Positions 1-10,523 of a stretch of 64,000 bases of DNA are shown here, piece after piece. Origin of the DNA: Bathynomus jamesi (taxonomy: Eukaryota; Arthropoda; Malacostraca; Isopoda; Cirolanidae); NCBI GenBank assembly GCA_023014485.1, contig JAJOZX010002365.1:448501-512500 (forward strand), written 5' to 3'. Under the pieces are notes generated by a model that saw nothing but the letters and a program-made list of their open reading frames with translations, had not been told where the DNA came from and searched no databases. Each line of letters begins with the position of its first letter. Position 1 is the stretch's first letter. The position numbers were made by a program, and so were the translations under genes.

Positions 1-304
1 CTTATGCTAACACAATCAGATTTCTCTGCACACAAACAACTGACTTCATCATTGTAGAATTCCTTTATTTCAGAGATTATATCTTCAGTTAGTTTTCTTC
101 CTTTACTGTAGATAGGAATCTGTGACATAATACCAAATGTATGTCTCAAATGTCTGGCTTTGTCAACCATGTATCTGGTTGCACCAAACAAATCCATTGT
201 CCTAGAAATAGGAAATGGTGAGAGTGTAAGTATCTAAAGCCTCCTTTCGTACAATGATGTGGATTTGAAGTCTTGTACAAGATCACTCATGAGGTTTTCG
301 TACC
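1..304 (-). pseudogene. GTCA-family transposase copy 1, exon 3 (runs off window)
   Basis: Minus-strand translation gives a segment containing ILTLSPFPISRT, then MVDKARHLRHTFG and KEFYNDEVS. It aligns residue by residue with the start of the main exon of element D (ILTLSPYTIEKT, MVKRSRSLKSEHG, RRFYESEEVS). This is the HTH-like segment upstream of the DDE-like core. A pyrimidine tract ending in AG lies just upstream (near 305 on this strand), so 304 is the likely exon start. A stop codon lies just before ILTLSP, and element D also has one shortly before this motif, so the copy is probably dead. The catalytic part would lie left of the window. Confidence 0.7.
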
Positions 305-319
305 TATAAAAAAAAACCC

Positions 320-1112
320 CCAAATTACTGTACAAGCATGCTATAACTTTTAAATAAACACTCATATTCAAACAGTTTTAATCATAAGTAGATAAACATA
401 CAAAGTTTTGCCACCCCTAGTGGCACGTAAAATGTCTAAATGGTATTCACACTCATGCCACACATTTCCCAACATTTGTGGGTTAACTGTTGCAATTGCA
501 TCCGTAATGCGTTCTCGCAGTCCTAATATCTGGGACAACTGTTGCATAAACCAAATCTTTAACATGAACCCAGAGAAAGAAATCCAGCGGGGTAATGTCT
601 GGTGATCTTTGGGGCCATGGGATTGGCCCATCCCTGCCAATCCATCAATTTGGAAATGTGTCGAGAGTTTCAGGAACAACATGCACCCAATGAGGGGGTG
701 CCCCATCTTGTTGGAAGATGACAGTTGGCTGCCTGTCCTGCAGCTGGGGGATGGCGTAATTGGTGAGCATATCCAGGTTTCCAGTTTCCAAAAATTTTTT
801 CATCCACGACTTAATTAACTTCACATCAGGTGGATTCTTTCCATACTTTGTTCTGAACCTTCGCTGAACACTGACAGGAGATTTTGTTTCTGCAAGCCAC
901 ACAACACATTGTGCCTTCTCTATCACAGATGCCATCTTAACTGAACAGCTACTACAGCGCTCCTAGCGGCGAATGCAGTAGACGAAACACACCAGCACAG
1001 AAACTCTATGCGTGTACGAGATCACCTGTAAAAAGAAAATGGATGTAAGATTCATCATTAAAACATGAGAGCATACTATTTTCAGGGTAAACATTTATGG
1101 GCACCCTGTACA
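320..1112 (-). mobile_element. Decayed mariner/IS630-like element with DUF4817-type HTH
   Basis: One end is recognisable at about 1,100-1,112, where the minus strand begins with TACAGGGTGCCCATAAATG, the usual end of this arthropod group. The other end is eroded. The element sits in the intron between exons 2 and 3 of the GTCA-family gene, so it is a secondary insertion. It is non-autonomous, as the coding part is internally deleted. Confidence 0.65.
368..935 (-). pseudogene. Internally deleted mariner-like transposase
   Basis: The protein begins MASVIEKAQCVVWLAETKSP, the helix-turn-helix start of DUF4817-type transposases (about 52 residues). It then jumps to VIFQQDGAPPHW, the strand carrying the second catalytic Asp. 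The first catalytic region is deleted. Just past TFPN there is a stop codon and frameshifts, after which the WPPRSPDITPLDFFLW block carrying the third catalytic residue and the family's C-terminal tail can still be read down to about 368. It cannot encode active transposase. Confidence 0.75.
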
Positions 1113-1318
1113 TCATTTATATTATTCAAGAATTAAGGAAGTACTGTACTTCATGAATTTGAACATATACCAGTATATTTAGTATATGGGATGATGTCAC
1201 ATTTTAGGAAATATAGCTGACAACCTATAATACTGTACAGTACCTATATACAGGTATTTACATACATACATTAGCTAATAGTTCAAAGTCATCTCATTAA
1301 TTATTATTAGTTTCTTAC

Positions 1319-1478
1319 CTCTCCAAATCTGCTTCTTTGAGAAGCGGTTTACTCAGTGGCTCACCAACATCTTGAACTTTAGTGGCAAATGCAGTTTCCA
1401 ACTTTCTCTTGAGGGAGGTTGAAGCTTTTTTGTATTTTTGTGAAACTGCCTTTGATCTGCTTCCACTGCTCAGGGCAT
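1319..1478 (-). pseudogene. GTCA-family transposase copy 1, exon 2
   Basis: The 160-bp exon is bounded on the minus strand by a TTTTTCAG acceptor and an AG/GTAAGA donor. It encodes a basic coiled-coil-like stretch (SQKYKKASTSLKRKLETAF) matching the QKKRNARGKLSSAQKHLKER stretch of exon 2 in element D. The order of exons and the splice phase pattern agree with element D. Confidence 0.65.
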
Positions 1479-1659
1479 CTGAAAAATATTTGAAATACAA
1501 TTAATTAATAAATATAAGTATGACATATCTAGTGGCAACAATCTGAATTTCTGAACTGAAGTATATTTTTTAGATAATTTCATATATATGTATTCAGTAT
1601 AAGACAACTATATCTGAATTAAAATTTCAGCTGACAGTATAAAAATGCATTATCTGTAC

Positions 1660-1914
1660 CAGGGTTGTGGAGTCGGAGTCGGAGTCGTGGAGTCGCACGT
1701 TTCAGGGCGGAGTCGGAGTCGGAGTCAGAGTCGTGGAGTCGCACGTTTCAGGGCGGAGTCGGAGTCGAATTTTTACAATGTGTGGAGTCGGAGTCGGAAA
1801 ATTTTGGACCGACTCCACAACCCTGGTTATAGCCACTAGGTTAAGAAGGGTTATTCAATTTTAAGTAGGACTACTACTGGTTAGACCTTAATTATGTTTA
1901 AGAGAATCTTTTTC

Positions 1915-1953
<39 letters not shown>

Positions 1954-2250
1954 GAAAAAATAAAAATCCCTTAATATGATAATATCTACAAGTCAATATC
2001 CTTCTTAATATTTGAATGTTCCCTTATCCTAGAAAGTAACCTGACGATTCATGTGGTGGTGATGAAATGTCTTATTATTATGATAATTATAGAGTGAAAC
2101 ACTAGAGGAGTCGGAGTCGTATATTTAAAATGTGAGGAGTCGGAGTTGGATTTTTAGATTTTTTACAATGTGTGGAGTCGGAGTCGAATTTTTACAATGT
2201 GTGGAGTCGGAGTCGGAGTCGGAAAATTTTGGACCGACTCCACAACCCTG
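1660..2250. mobile_element. hAT-like non-autonomous element rich in GGAGTC repeats
   Basis: Both ends read CAGGGTTGTGGAGTCGG inward. The element is flanked by a perfect 8-bp duplication, ATCTGTAC, at 1,652-1,659 and 2,251-2,258. An 8-bp duplication and a CAGGG end are hAT features. Subterminal parts are arrays of GGAGTC. A copy of the terminal sequence also occurs inside at about 1,808-1,824, suggesting internal duplication or nesting. There is no coding capacity. It lies in the intron between exons 1 and 2 of the GTCA-family gene. Confidence 0.8.
1917..1948. repeat. (AT)n microsatellite
   Basis: About 16 AT dinucleotides lie inside the hAT-like element. Confidence 0.9.
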
Positions 2251-2284
2251 ATCTGTACACACATTAATAGCTAGTTACTTACGT

Positions 2285-2648
2285 AATTTCAATGGGGTAA
2301 CGAAGTTGCGTTAAGATCTTCTCGTTGAATAGCTATCTGTTTATCTGTTTCAGTACATTTTCTTGGATTTTTTTCTGAGGATATGTCAGGTGAAGTAGTC
2401 GTATTTTCAGTACTACTAGTTATTGCTTCTGGCAGTCTGAATAATTCTTCAGGTTTTACATGTTTATTAATTAATTTCCAACAATTTATACAAACTTCTG
2501 ATTCATCACTGAAATTATATTTAGGGTCACTATTTTCAACAACAAGCTTTGGAAGTGGCCCCAAGTTTCGCAGAATAGGCTTTTTGTGCAGTTCAAAAGG
2601 GTTGCAACAGCGCTTGTTATAGCTTTTATGCGTAGACATTTTCATCAA
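2285..2648 (-). pseudogene. GTCA-family transposase copy 1, exon 1
   Basis: The ORF encodes a Cys-rich domain with RCCNPFELHKK followed by VCINCWKLI, then an acidic/Ser-Thr linker. The spacing and flanking residues match the first exon of elements A and B (KCADP..RHK ... LCKQC) and D (YCQDPIQKHKK ... LCVNCW). It is probably a zinc-binding N-terminal domain. A stop codon precedes the GTAAGT donor-like site near 2,284, so the copy is degenerate. Confidence 0.65.
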
Positions 2649-3187
2649 ACACTTTTACTTATTTAAAACACTACCTATGCGTATATGTACATAAATCTGT
2701 TCAAAATGAAAAAAAATATATACATTAAATGAGAACACAGTGAATGCTTTGTGCATCACAGAAAACAAAATAAAGATCTCTCTAGTTAGGCAATAGTTAT
2801 CCTGGGAAGATATTTTATGGTAGGTATTAGTGATTTATGTTTAGTTCTTAGAATACTAGTTTAACACACATGTATTTACATTTTTAACAAGTACACTAAT
2901 CTATATACCAGAAGTCAATGAGAATGTTGAACAGTTTATTAGAAATTATTGTCTCAAGTGAAAGTAGTCATTTTCAAATCTGTAAATACCTATTTTATAT
3001 GCAAATACACATTTCTTTTCATATATTGATAGAATAAGGTTGAAACTCATTTTCTGTATATATGAAAATTTAAAAAAATCTGTAATTTAGGAATAGTGTC
3101 ATAACTTTTTTTCTGTTAATTTTAGCCATTTTTTCTGCTTATGCTAATTTGTTGTGTGCAATTACCTTTCATACACACTTTAAATCA
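2649..3187. other. AT-rich stretch with no recognised feature
   Basis: I see no conserved ORF, RNA gene or clear terminal repeat here. It is presumably upstream sequence of the minus-strand transposase gene, or POLR1A intron. Confidence 0.5.
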
Positions 3188-3419
3188 CTGTTCCATGTCA
3201 ATTTGGGACTGAGTTATGGTGGTTTGAAAATTTCCAGTTTTTGTCCCCCCCTCAAAAAAGGGGGAAGCATAACTTTTGAACCATAACTCCAATTGAGCTG
3301 ATATTTGAAATTTGGTACATACTAGCATAGACCATTCTATACACCAAATTTAAGCAAAATCTATGAGGGTATGGTGCACTTTTTCTTTTTTTGCATGATT
3401 TGTCATGGAATGAGCCTTA
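3188..3419. mobile_element. Small remnant with GTCA-like ends
   Basis: The left end reads GTTCCATGTCAATTTGG and the right end reads TTTGTCATGGAATGAGCC. These resemble the GGGTCATTCCATGTCAA ends of elements A and B. Internal sequence next to the right end also resembles the subterminal GCACTTTTT block. It is probably a decayed MITE of the GTCA family. No duplication is readable. Confidence 0.5.
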
Positions 3420-3957
3420 CATAAGTTTACATTGTACAAGGACTCCCTGTAATCAGCTTTTTAATTTGAACTATAATGGATAGTGAAAATGAAAGTTTCA
3501 ACATTATGCAGTAAAACCCCTCAACAATAGACTAATGGAGGGGATTTTTTTCTGTTATTGAAAACTTTATTTGGCATATGTTAAGGTTCTAATAATATTA
3601 GAAAATATCTCAAAAAGTGGAAAGGTTTTCTGTTATCTTCCAATATTTTCTGAAGAATTTCCTAGAAAGTATTGCATCACACTGTTTTTCTGAAGTGTTT
3701 CAGAATTTCTCTCCTAAGAGAAATATTTTCCAGTCTTTTGGGTATTTTCTGAAGAATTTTCTAGTAGTAATGTACCATGTGGCTTTTCTGAAGTGCATTG
3801 AAATTTATTCCCAATATCAGTTATTTCCTGGTATTTTCACAGTACAGTAATCCCTTGTTTTACACAGTTTTGTATATACACGGGTAAGCCACGCCATATT
3901 AGAATAGATAAATATTGCGTGCCAGTTCCACGTGTAGCACAATTACATACTGTGCAG

Positions 3958-6900
3958 TAGGGTGGATCACTTTTCACTTTTTTTTTAAATTATAGCTGGT
4001 CAAAGTTTTTCCCATGATTTGGTTCAGTGGAAGTACACTGACACCATTTTCACCAAAATCGATTAATATTTAGGGGTCGTGCATCGACCTTGAAAATTTC
4101 AATTTTGGAAATTTGGCCAAATTGACAATTTTTCATGAATACAGATAAATCATCAAATGACCATATTTTCTGAATACCCTCAGTGAAAGAAATCCTCTCA
4201 GATACTTACCAAGTTCATAGGACAAGTGGTTTAGAAGTTATACTCACCTTGAGATAGCATTAAAATTTAAAATACCGTATTTGTCCCCATACCTCCATAT
4301 GCTGTCTGCCATTGTCTGCTTTTTAGGATAAGATAAAATGAATAAGGAAAGATCAAATGTATTTTGTATTAAAACGGTTTACCGATATCACTAAAGGCAC
4401 TTACTCCAGTGCCCCTAACTAGGTTCAAAAACTGTATGAATCGTGGTTAGAACACACATCATCTTAAGGCATGCGCCATGTACTCTTTCTGCTAACTCCC
4501 TTTCCCTCTGCGCTACATCTTGGCAAGTGACGACTTCTTGAAGTCACCGAGTTCTTTCCGGCTCTTTTCCACGAGCTGAAGAAGACCCTGCAGCTGTGAC
4601 TCGTCTTTTGTGACAGTGTTCGCGTAATCTTCTATCAGTTTATCCCTCTCTGCCACGTCGTTGGTAACTTTCAGATGCAAGATGACATTCTTCAGATCAC
4701 AGTAGTTCTTATCTTGATCGCACTTATTCACCGGCAGAGTGAGCCATGTAGACACGCACACCTGCAGGCCTGTGAACACGAACCATGATGACTCATCGAT
4801 CAGGTCCAGAAGGCGCATCATGTCATCAACCGAGACATTGTCATACGTGAAGTCCTTGGGCACAGCGAGGTGGCACAGCTTCTTTGCCATCTCGTGCTTC
4901 ACAGTGTCTTCCACTTTGTCACTGCAGAGGGCGAAAACGACGGTCTGAGGCCTCAGATACCACAACTGCTGCCTGATCACTGCCAGTGAAGCCTCTGCAA
5001 TCTCGCGATCCACAGCCCTGTACTGCAGAAGACGCTGGTACAACACAAGGTCATTCAGCGGGGCATCAGCTGTGACAGGAGCGTAGAGGATTGTAGTAAA
5101 TAGTACCACTCTCTGAAGTTTCTGTACCAGCTCATCGTCGAACTCCAGCTGACCTCTGAACATCAGGAGCTTCGTGTAGTAGATGATCTGAAACAAATAC
5201 ACACTGTGATGTATAAATACCGATACCACTCCATATAAGTTTGTTTAATGGTAAATTATTTATCTTATTTTTTTCTGGTAGGGACTTCAAATGGCTGTTT
5301 GCAGAAGGCAATACAATATTTAACTTCTAATTCAAAATACCAACCTTGGCCATCCACCTCGCATGATGGTAGGCTCCTGGGCGCATGAAGTGTGTGCCAC
5401 GACATGGCTGGGCCCCGAGTACCAGGAGTGTAATCTCCGCCACTTCTCGGTAGTCTTCTCTGACAAGACCAGAAGCAGTGCCGAGGAACTTGACTGCCTC
5501 ATCTCGGAGCTCCATCAGCCACGTCACCTCCGCCAAATGCTCGATCTCCAGCTCGCGATAAGTCGAGAGGTCAAGCTTGTCCCACCTGAAAGGGGAGTTA
5601 TGAAAATGACTGGTTTCCCTTTTCAACTGCTATTAACATCATTAGTAGAAGGATGCTGATATCTCAATTGCTCTGAAGGCAAAAAATCATTGGAGAAAAC
5701 AAATGGGCCTTAGACTTGAAATTCACCTTCTCCTCAGATACTGGAACAAAGGTTCAGTTGGTGCTGTGGTTCTTCCAGACACGGTGATGACCACTGCCCC
5801 CATGATGAGCTCCATAACGTGATGGCGACAGCCCAGCTGGAAGAGCGGTTTACCAAGCATGTTCTCCAGCTGGACCACCGCACCCTGCACCCTCCCCGTA
5901 TTGGAGGAAGTTGTGTCGAAGCACAGTTCAATCACGTTGTTCTCGCATCCCCAGTTTTTGAAAGCACGAAAGGTCGCCTGGGCCTGGGACAGACCGGTGC
6001 CATCAGCAACAGTCGGAATGGCCAGCAACTTTCCTTCTGTGCATTGGGGAGCTCCAGAGATGAGAATCGCCTGGTGGTGCTCCAATGATCCAAGAGTGTC
6101 CTGAAACGTATGTCATACATGCCAATCCATTATCATCCACTGGAATATGTCAATCCACTGTCATCACTGGAACACGTTAATTCACTGTCATCCACGGTGA
6201 GGGCAAAACTGACCTTGATTACCATCCCAGTGGACGACAGCATGCCTCGGAGATACAAAGGATTTCTGCACAGCTGTCGACACTTCACAATGATGTGCCA
6301 CTCTTCCACGGCGAGACATGGCCTTCGAGATACTGAATTTGTCCAGGTCTGCGGGAGGATCTGCTGAACGTAGGACTGCCGCCACTACACTTGCCACCTA
6401 TGTGCGAAATTGAAAGGAAATTGACAAGGATGCGTATGGTTTTTATGTGACAAAATAATCACTAAATTTTCCATCATTATGTCTATTATATCTTTGTCAA
6501 GGAAATATCATTACTGATATATATACACACCTGATTATTGGACATCCGGAAGTGATCAGCCACTTCAATAACAGCCGGTGCATTGAGGATGCGGTGAGGA
6601 AGGCTGATTGATACAGTTGATTCTCTCGGCTGTCGGTATGGTGGTTCTAGCTGTGATTCAGAGTTGCTCGATGATCTACTTTCTATAGATTCATCGTCGC
6701 TCTCAGCCTGGCGCAGGCCCCATTGATCCTCATAAAATTTAATCTTCTTCTTCTTTGTTGTTGTCTGAGAGCAGTCGACTTTTCTGTATCTCTTCAATAG
6801 CATCGGGAGCTCCAATGTCCCAGAGCTTGTTCAGATTTTCTGAAAACTTCTCCCTGCCTTTTCCCGCGTCACTCTCTCTCATCTTGCTCTTCTGCAGCGA

Positions 6901-7689
6901 GCGCCACTCTTCCCACAGTAACTCCAGTTTTCTTTCGCAGTTACGCCTCATGATCGTCTTTATACGTGCCATGTTCCAAAATGCCAGAACATTGGCCACC
7001 GTGTCTTTTACGGCGGCCTTCCTGTCAGTAGTTTCCTGCTTGGCATAGAAGAAGTACTGGAGAACTTGATGGGTGGTTGGCAATTTGGCACCACCAATCG
7101 AGGAAGATGGCTGACCTTAGAGAAGGTGGTGCTGTTGTTGCTGCTTTCTCTTTTCCAGAATAAGTAACTTTCAGAGTCTTCCCACTCCTGGTTGTTAACA
7201 GTTTATCCATTGTACTAAAGTCTAGACTTATCAAACAAGAATCAATTGACACAGTTGATCTGTAAAAAGCAAACTGTGATTAGTAAAAATATTGGTCATA
7301 GACATAACGTGTGTGTGTAATTGGGATTTTAGGATGCGCCAGCTACTGATGTTATGATTACGTCCATAACAGGGGACAAATACGGTATTTTAAATTTTAA
7401 TGTTATTTCTAGGTGAGTGTAACTTCTAAACCACTTGTCCGATCAACTTGGTAAGTATCTGAGAGGATTTCTTTCACTGAAAGGATTCAGAAAATATGGT
7501 CATTTGATGATTTATCTTTATTCAGTAAAAAATTGTCAATTTGGCCAAATTTCCAAGGTTGATGCACGACCCCCTAAATATTGATCGATTTTGGTAAAAA
7601 TGGTGTCAGTGTACTTCCACTGAACCAAATCATGGGAAAAACTTTGACCACCTATAATTTTTAAAAAAAGTGAAAAGTGATCCACCCTA
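3958..7689 (-). mobile_element. TAGGG-family DNA transposon, copy C1
   Basis: Inverted repeats of about 320-330 bp (3,958-4,288 and 7,372-7,689) start TAGGGTGGATCAC and are flanked by a perfect 8-bp duplication, CTGTGCAG (3,950-3,957 and 7,690-7,697). The 8-bp duplication and TAGGG ends fit the hAT pattern (YARNG), but the long repeats are unusual for hAT. It carries an intron-containing minus-strand transposase gene. Confidence 0.85.
4513..7214 (-). CDS. TAGGG-family transposase, spliced gene (copy C1)
   Basis: Reading on the minus strand, consecutive blocks match element C (39,508-41,980). They are: FWNMARIKT and FSENLNKLWDIGAPDAIEEIQ near 6,800-7,080; a variable acidic linker; then around 5,730-6,100 CFDTTSSNTGRVQGAV and CRHHVMELI; then YREVAEITLLVLGA at 5,330-5,590; then the C-terminal part with APLNDLVLYQRLLQY, WYLRPQTVVFALCS and NDVAERDKLIEDYAN ending at the stop at 4,513. 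Splice signals are visible at several breaks, for example donor AAG/GTTGGT near 5,342 with acceptor TTTCAG near 5,191, and acceptor TTTCAG near 5,588. The DTTSSNTG and CRHH motifs suggest an RNase H-like transposase core. The start is uncertain; I used the ATG at about 7,214. Possibly intact apart from the 5' part. Confidence 0.65.
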
Positions 7690-8123
7690 CTGTGCAGCGC
7701 ACCTATTGAGTCAGCCACCACGCAGTTGCTAGTGGTGCACCATGGCTGGTTGCCCAGTTTGTGTGTCAGCCTTCATTGTGTAAGCATGTGTAATTATATC
7801 TCCAGGATTATAACTTTTTCATTAAAAACATGATTTACTAACTGTATTTATAGCTTAATACTTGTTAATAAGGTTAAATCAGGCTATATATAGGCCCATG
7901 TAACTTGTAAATGGATGTGGGTAAACTGAATGTAAGAATATCGTGTCTTGTATACGTGGTTTTTTGTTATACACAGGTCGCACAAGCACAGAACCCCCAC
8001 ATAAAACAAGGAATTACTGTATTTTCTATTGGAAATATGCACTCTGTTATATCCAGTCCTGTTGTTGTGGGGTTTTACTGTATCAGGTATTCAATTTAGA
8101 AGACTAAAATTTGCATTATAGGA

Positions 8124-8482
8124 CAGGGTTTCCCTAACTGTGGTCTGTGGACCTCCAAGGGTCTGCAGTCACATCTCAGGGGGTCCTCATTACTCATTAG
8201 TATTTACAAACATAATTCCAAATATTACTATGCTAACAAAAATAATTTGTATAATTGTTACTTTTTTTTTTTTTTAGTGTAAAAGTTCATTCTTGCAATG
8301 ATACAATGATAAATAATATAATCATACACTAATTTTCACAATTTGTATTTTTCTCCTATATCAGAAAGTTAAACAAATTAACACTATGGAGGAGGAGGGA
8401 GGGGTGGGGGGGGGTCCACAGAATTTACCTGGGTTAGAAAGGGTCTGTGACCACAAAAGATTGGGAAATGCCATTATTATTA
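8124..8482. mobile_element. hAT-like MITE
   Basis: It starts CAGGGTTTCCCTAACTGTGG and ends with a degraded mirror (GGGAAATGCCA...). Copies of TTATAGGA lie at 8,116-8,123 and 8,483-8,490, an 8-bp duplication. The left half carries a GTGGACC block and the right half mirrors it as GGTCCAC. There is no ORF. It lies in POLR1A intron 1. Confidence 0.6.
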
Positions 8483-8490
8483 TTATAGGA

Positions 8491-8929
8491 TAGAGACACC
8501 AAAGTTCATTCTTAATGTACCATACTGTACCTTAATAACGAAATTCTGATGCAAATTTAAAATTTTAAATCTTACTAAATTTCATAGCCACTTAATTAAA
8601 CAGGCAATTCAAATTGCTTAAATAAACTAGAAAATTGTGAATTCTGAAGAACTTCTGCCCAAGTTAAAAATAAACAACACATTTATTAGCTCAAACTCCT
8701 TCCTTTTGTATAACCATATGTACAGTACTGTGCCGAACTTGTTAATTACGTGAATCCTAATCATGGGAACTTAATTTGCTCAATGCAACAATCTATAAAA
8801 AATTATTCAAAACTTTCACTTTCAAACTACAGCTAGGCCTACCAAAAGAAAAATGTAAATCCCTTAACATTATAAAGCTTAAATATTAGCCCTATGTCCT
8901 AAAAATAAAAAATAAAACCAATACTATAC
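8491..8929. other. POLR1A intron 1, 5' part
   Basis: AT-rich sequence immediately downstream (minus strand) of the POLR1A exon 1 donor. I see no other gene or clear repeat. Confidence 0.5.
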
Positions 8930-9095
8930 CCATATGCAAATCATATATTCCATTATCAAGTAAATGTCCTAAACTGTTCAGTGAAATTTCATCTGTGACA
9001 TGAATGACTGATATTTTTTCAATTTCTTCATCTGTATAAATGCGGAAAGTCAAGTTTTCAATGCGACTAAATGGATCTTGTCTTATGCTTCCCAT
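8930..9095 (-). CDS. POLR1A: RNA polymerase I largest subunit RPA1, first coding exon
   Basis: The minus strand encodes 55 codons plus one base starting at ATG 9,095. The stretch IENLTFRIYTDEEIEKISV, then SLNSLGH, then GIYDLHMG, matches the start of the Pol I large subunit, which carries an F-x-x-Y-S/T-x-E-E-I/L-x-K-x-S-V segment, then D/N-S-L-G and G-L-Y-D-L-A-L-G. RPA1 is the catalytic subunit that transcribes rRNA genes in the nucleolus. The match stops exactly at a splice donor (G/GTATAG at 8,929), after which the frame runs into non-coding sequence. The next exon (the first zinc-binding region) is not in the window, so intron 1 is longer than 8.9 kb. It is the only host gene I can support. 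The main alternative is a retained pseudo-exon. Confidence 0.72.
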
Positions 9096-9182
9096 ATTTT
9101 AAATTATCATAATATAATTCTGGAAATAAAATATTAGGTATGACTATGAGTAACAACTTTAATAATAGGATGTATGGAACTA

Positions 9183-9827
9183 CACTCAAACCCCATTAAT
9201 TTGACACTTTCAGGGTTCTACCCTTGTTGAATAATCCAGAGGATATGAATTAACCAAACAGTACAAAATTAGTTGAATATTTTGAACTTTTGTATGAAGT
9301 ATCGAAGTATTTGTATACAAAACTTGTTGGGTATTTAACATTTTATACGAGTGTGTGGTGTACTTCTTAAATCTACTGTCCAGTAACTAAAATGTACTGT
9401 ATAAATTAACTGCAAAATTTTTAAACTTTCTTCATAATATTAAGTAGTAGTAATATACAGTTTTATGTAATACTGTACAGTATGTACATTATTAATGTTT
9501 AGTTTTGTTATTGGTCTTATGATGCATCATAGTAGTGGTAACTAACTTATTCTGAATACGTAGTCACAAATTAATTTCAGATTCCAGGCACAAGTTTACA
9601 CTAAACGTAACATGTATTTTTTTAATATTTTACCACACATTATTTTGTACATATTAGGAACTGTTAGAGATAAATACAATCTTCACCTTCAACTTCCAAA
9701 GGGTCACTTTCCAAGTAGATCTCTGCGAAATCTGGGAATATTCTTCGGATATTTCAAAGGGTCAAAGAAATGTACAAATTAACCCAAAATATGAAATAAT
9801 GGAGTGCGAACTAACGGGGTTTGAGTG
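9183..9827. mobile_element. TA-flanked MITE upstream of POLR1A
   Basis: Left end CACTCAAACCCCATTAATTT and right end CTAACGGGGTTTGAGTG form terminal inverted repeats, with TA on both sides (9,181-9,182 and 9,828-9,829). The 645-bp element has no coding capacity, a typical pogo/Tc1-type MITE. It begins only about 90 bp upstream of the POLR1A ATG, so it probably lies in the promoter or 5' leader. Confidence 0.75.
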
Positions 9828-10215
9828 TACTGCACTTAGCACATAGGTACTATAAACAGGACATATACCATTTAAGTTATTTAAAAAATAGACCTTCCAT
9901 ATGAACTGGCTACTACTAAACCACGTAGCCACACAGCAATTTTCTCTGCACCAGTTGCAACTATAGCCTAATTATTTTTAAACCGTATCCTGTAATAAAT
10001 ATTTAAAATCCATATTTAATAACTTTCAAAAACATTTAACAGCATTAACTGCAAATTATAATTATTACAAATAATTTATTAGATTCTCATTAGTTTTATT
10101 GGTAACAATAATATTAAATTAATGGTGGCTTTTATGAAATGTCAGGATGTTAAAGTTTGAAAACTATGCTACAACTAATAACCATTTTATAGTTGGGGTT
10201 TCTTGCGAAAAGAAC
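9828..10215. other. AT-rich stretch with no recognised feature
   Basis: Short A/T-rich sequence without a supported ORF or repeat boundary. Confidence 0.5.
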
Positions 10216-10233
10216 TGTGTGTGTGTGTGTGTA
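10216..10233. repeat. (GT)n microsatellite
   Basis: About eight GT units directly abut the end of the next transposon. Confidence 0.85.
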
Positions 10234-10523
10234 CAGGGTGTTTCAGGAGGAAAGGTCAATACTTCGGGAGGTGAGAAAGAGAGTTCATATGAACATGTCT
10301 AATTCTGAATGGTTACGGAGATAGAGCTGTTTGAATCTGATGTGCATGCAGCTCTTCTTCCCCCTTCCCTCCCCTATAACCTTGAACCATGTAAGCTGTA
10401 ATGTAAGCATGTAACATAAGCCAATTGACAGCTGACTGTTGTGAGTGACATTGTTTGGTGTTTGAAGCAGTGTTAAGAATGCCACACACCTTCACACATG
10501 CCAAATATGCAGACATAGTGCAT
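10234..10523 (+). mobile_element. 5' fragment of a DUF4817-type mariner-like element
   Basis: The sequence begins CAGGGTGTTTCAGGAGG, a common end of arthropod elements of this type, and runs through a leader to an ATG at 10,479. That ATG opens MPHTFTHAKYADIV, the usual start of the DUF4817 HTH domain. The coding sequence stops after 14 codons, exactly where the TAGGG-family element begins. Confidence 0.65.

Larger units (their letters stand above)
3845..8019. mobile_element. Inner TA-type MITE (interrupted)
   Basis: Left end CAGTAATCCCTTGTTTTA is mirrored by ACAAGGAATTACTG at 8,006-8,019, with TA on both sides (3,843-3,844 and 8,020-8,021). Its own length is only about 0.44 kb once the TAGGG element at 3,958-7,689 is removed. 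It sits inside the outer MITE. Confidence 0.65.
3509..8080. mobile_element. Outer TA-type MITE (interrupted)
   Basis: Left end CAGTAAAACCCCTCAACAA faces right end TTGTTGTGGGGTTTTACTG at 8,061-8,080, followed by TA. The left flank is TG where TA is expected. It looks like a pogo/Tc1-type MITE that has been spread out by a second MITE and a 3.7-kb transposon inserted inside it. Confidence 0.6.

Noticed and set aside
1660..1864. Arg/Ser-rich ORFs (RSRSRSQSR type) suggesting an SR protein
   Set aside because: They are translations of the GGAGTC array in a hAT-like non-autonomous element.
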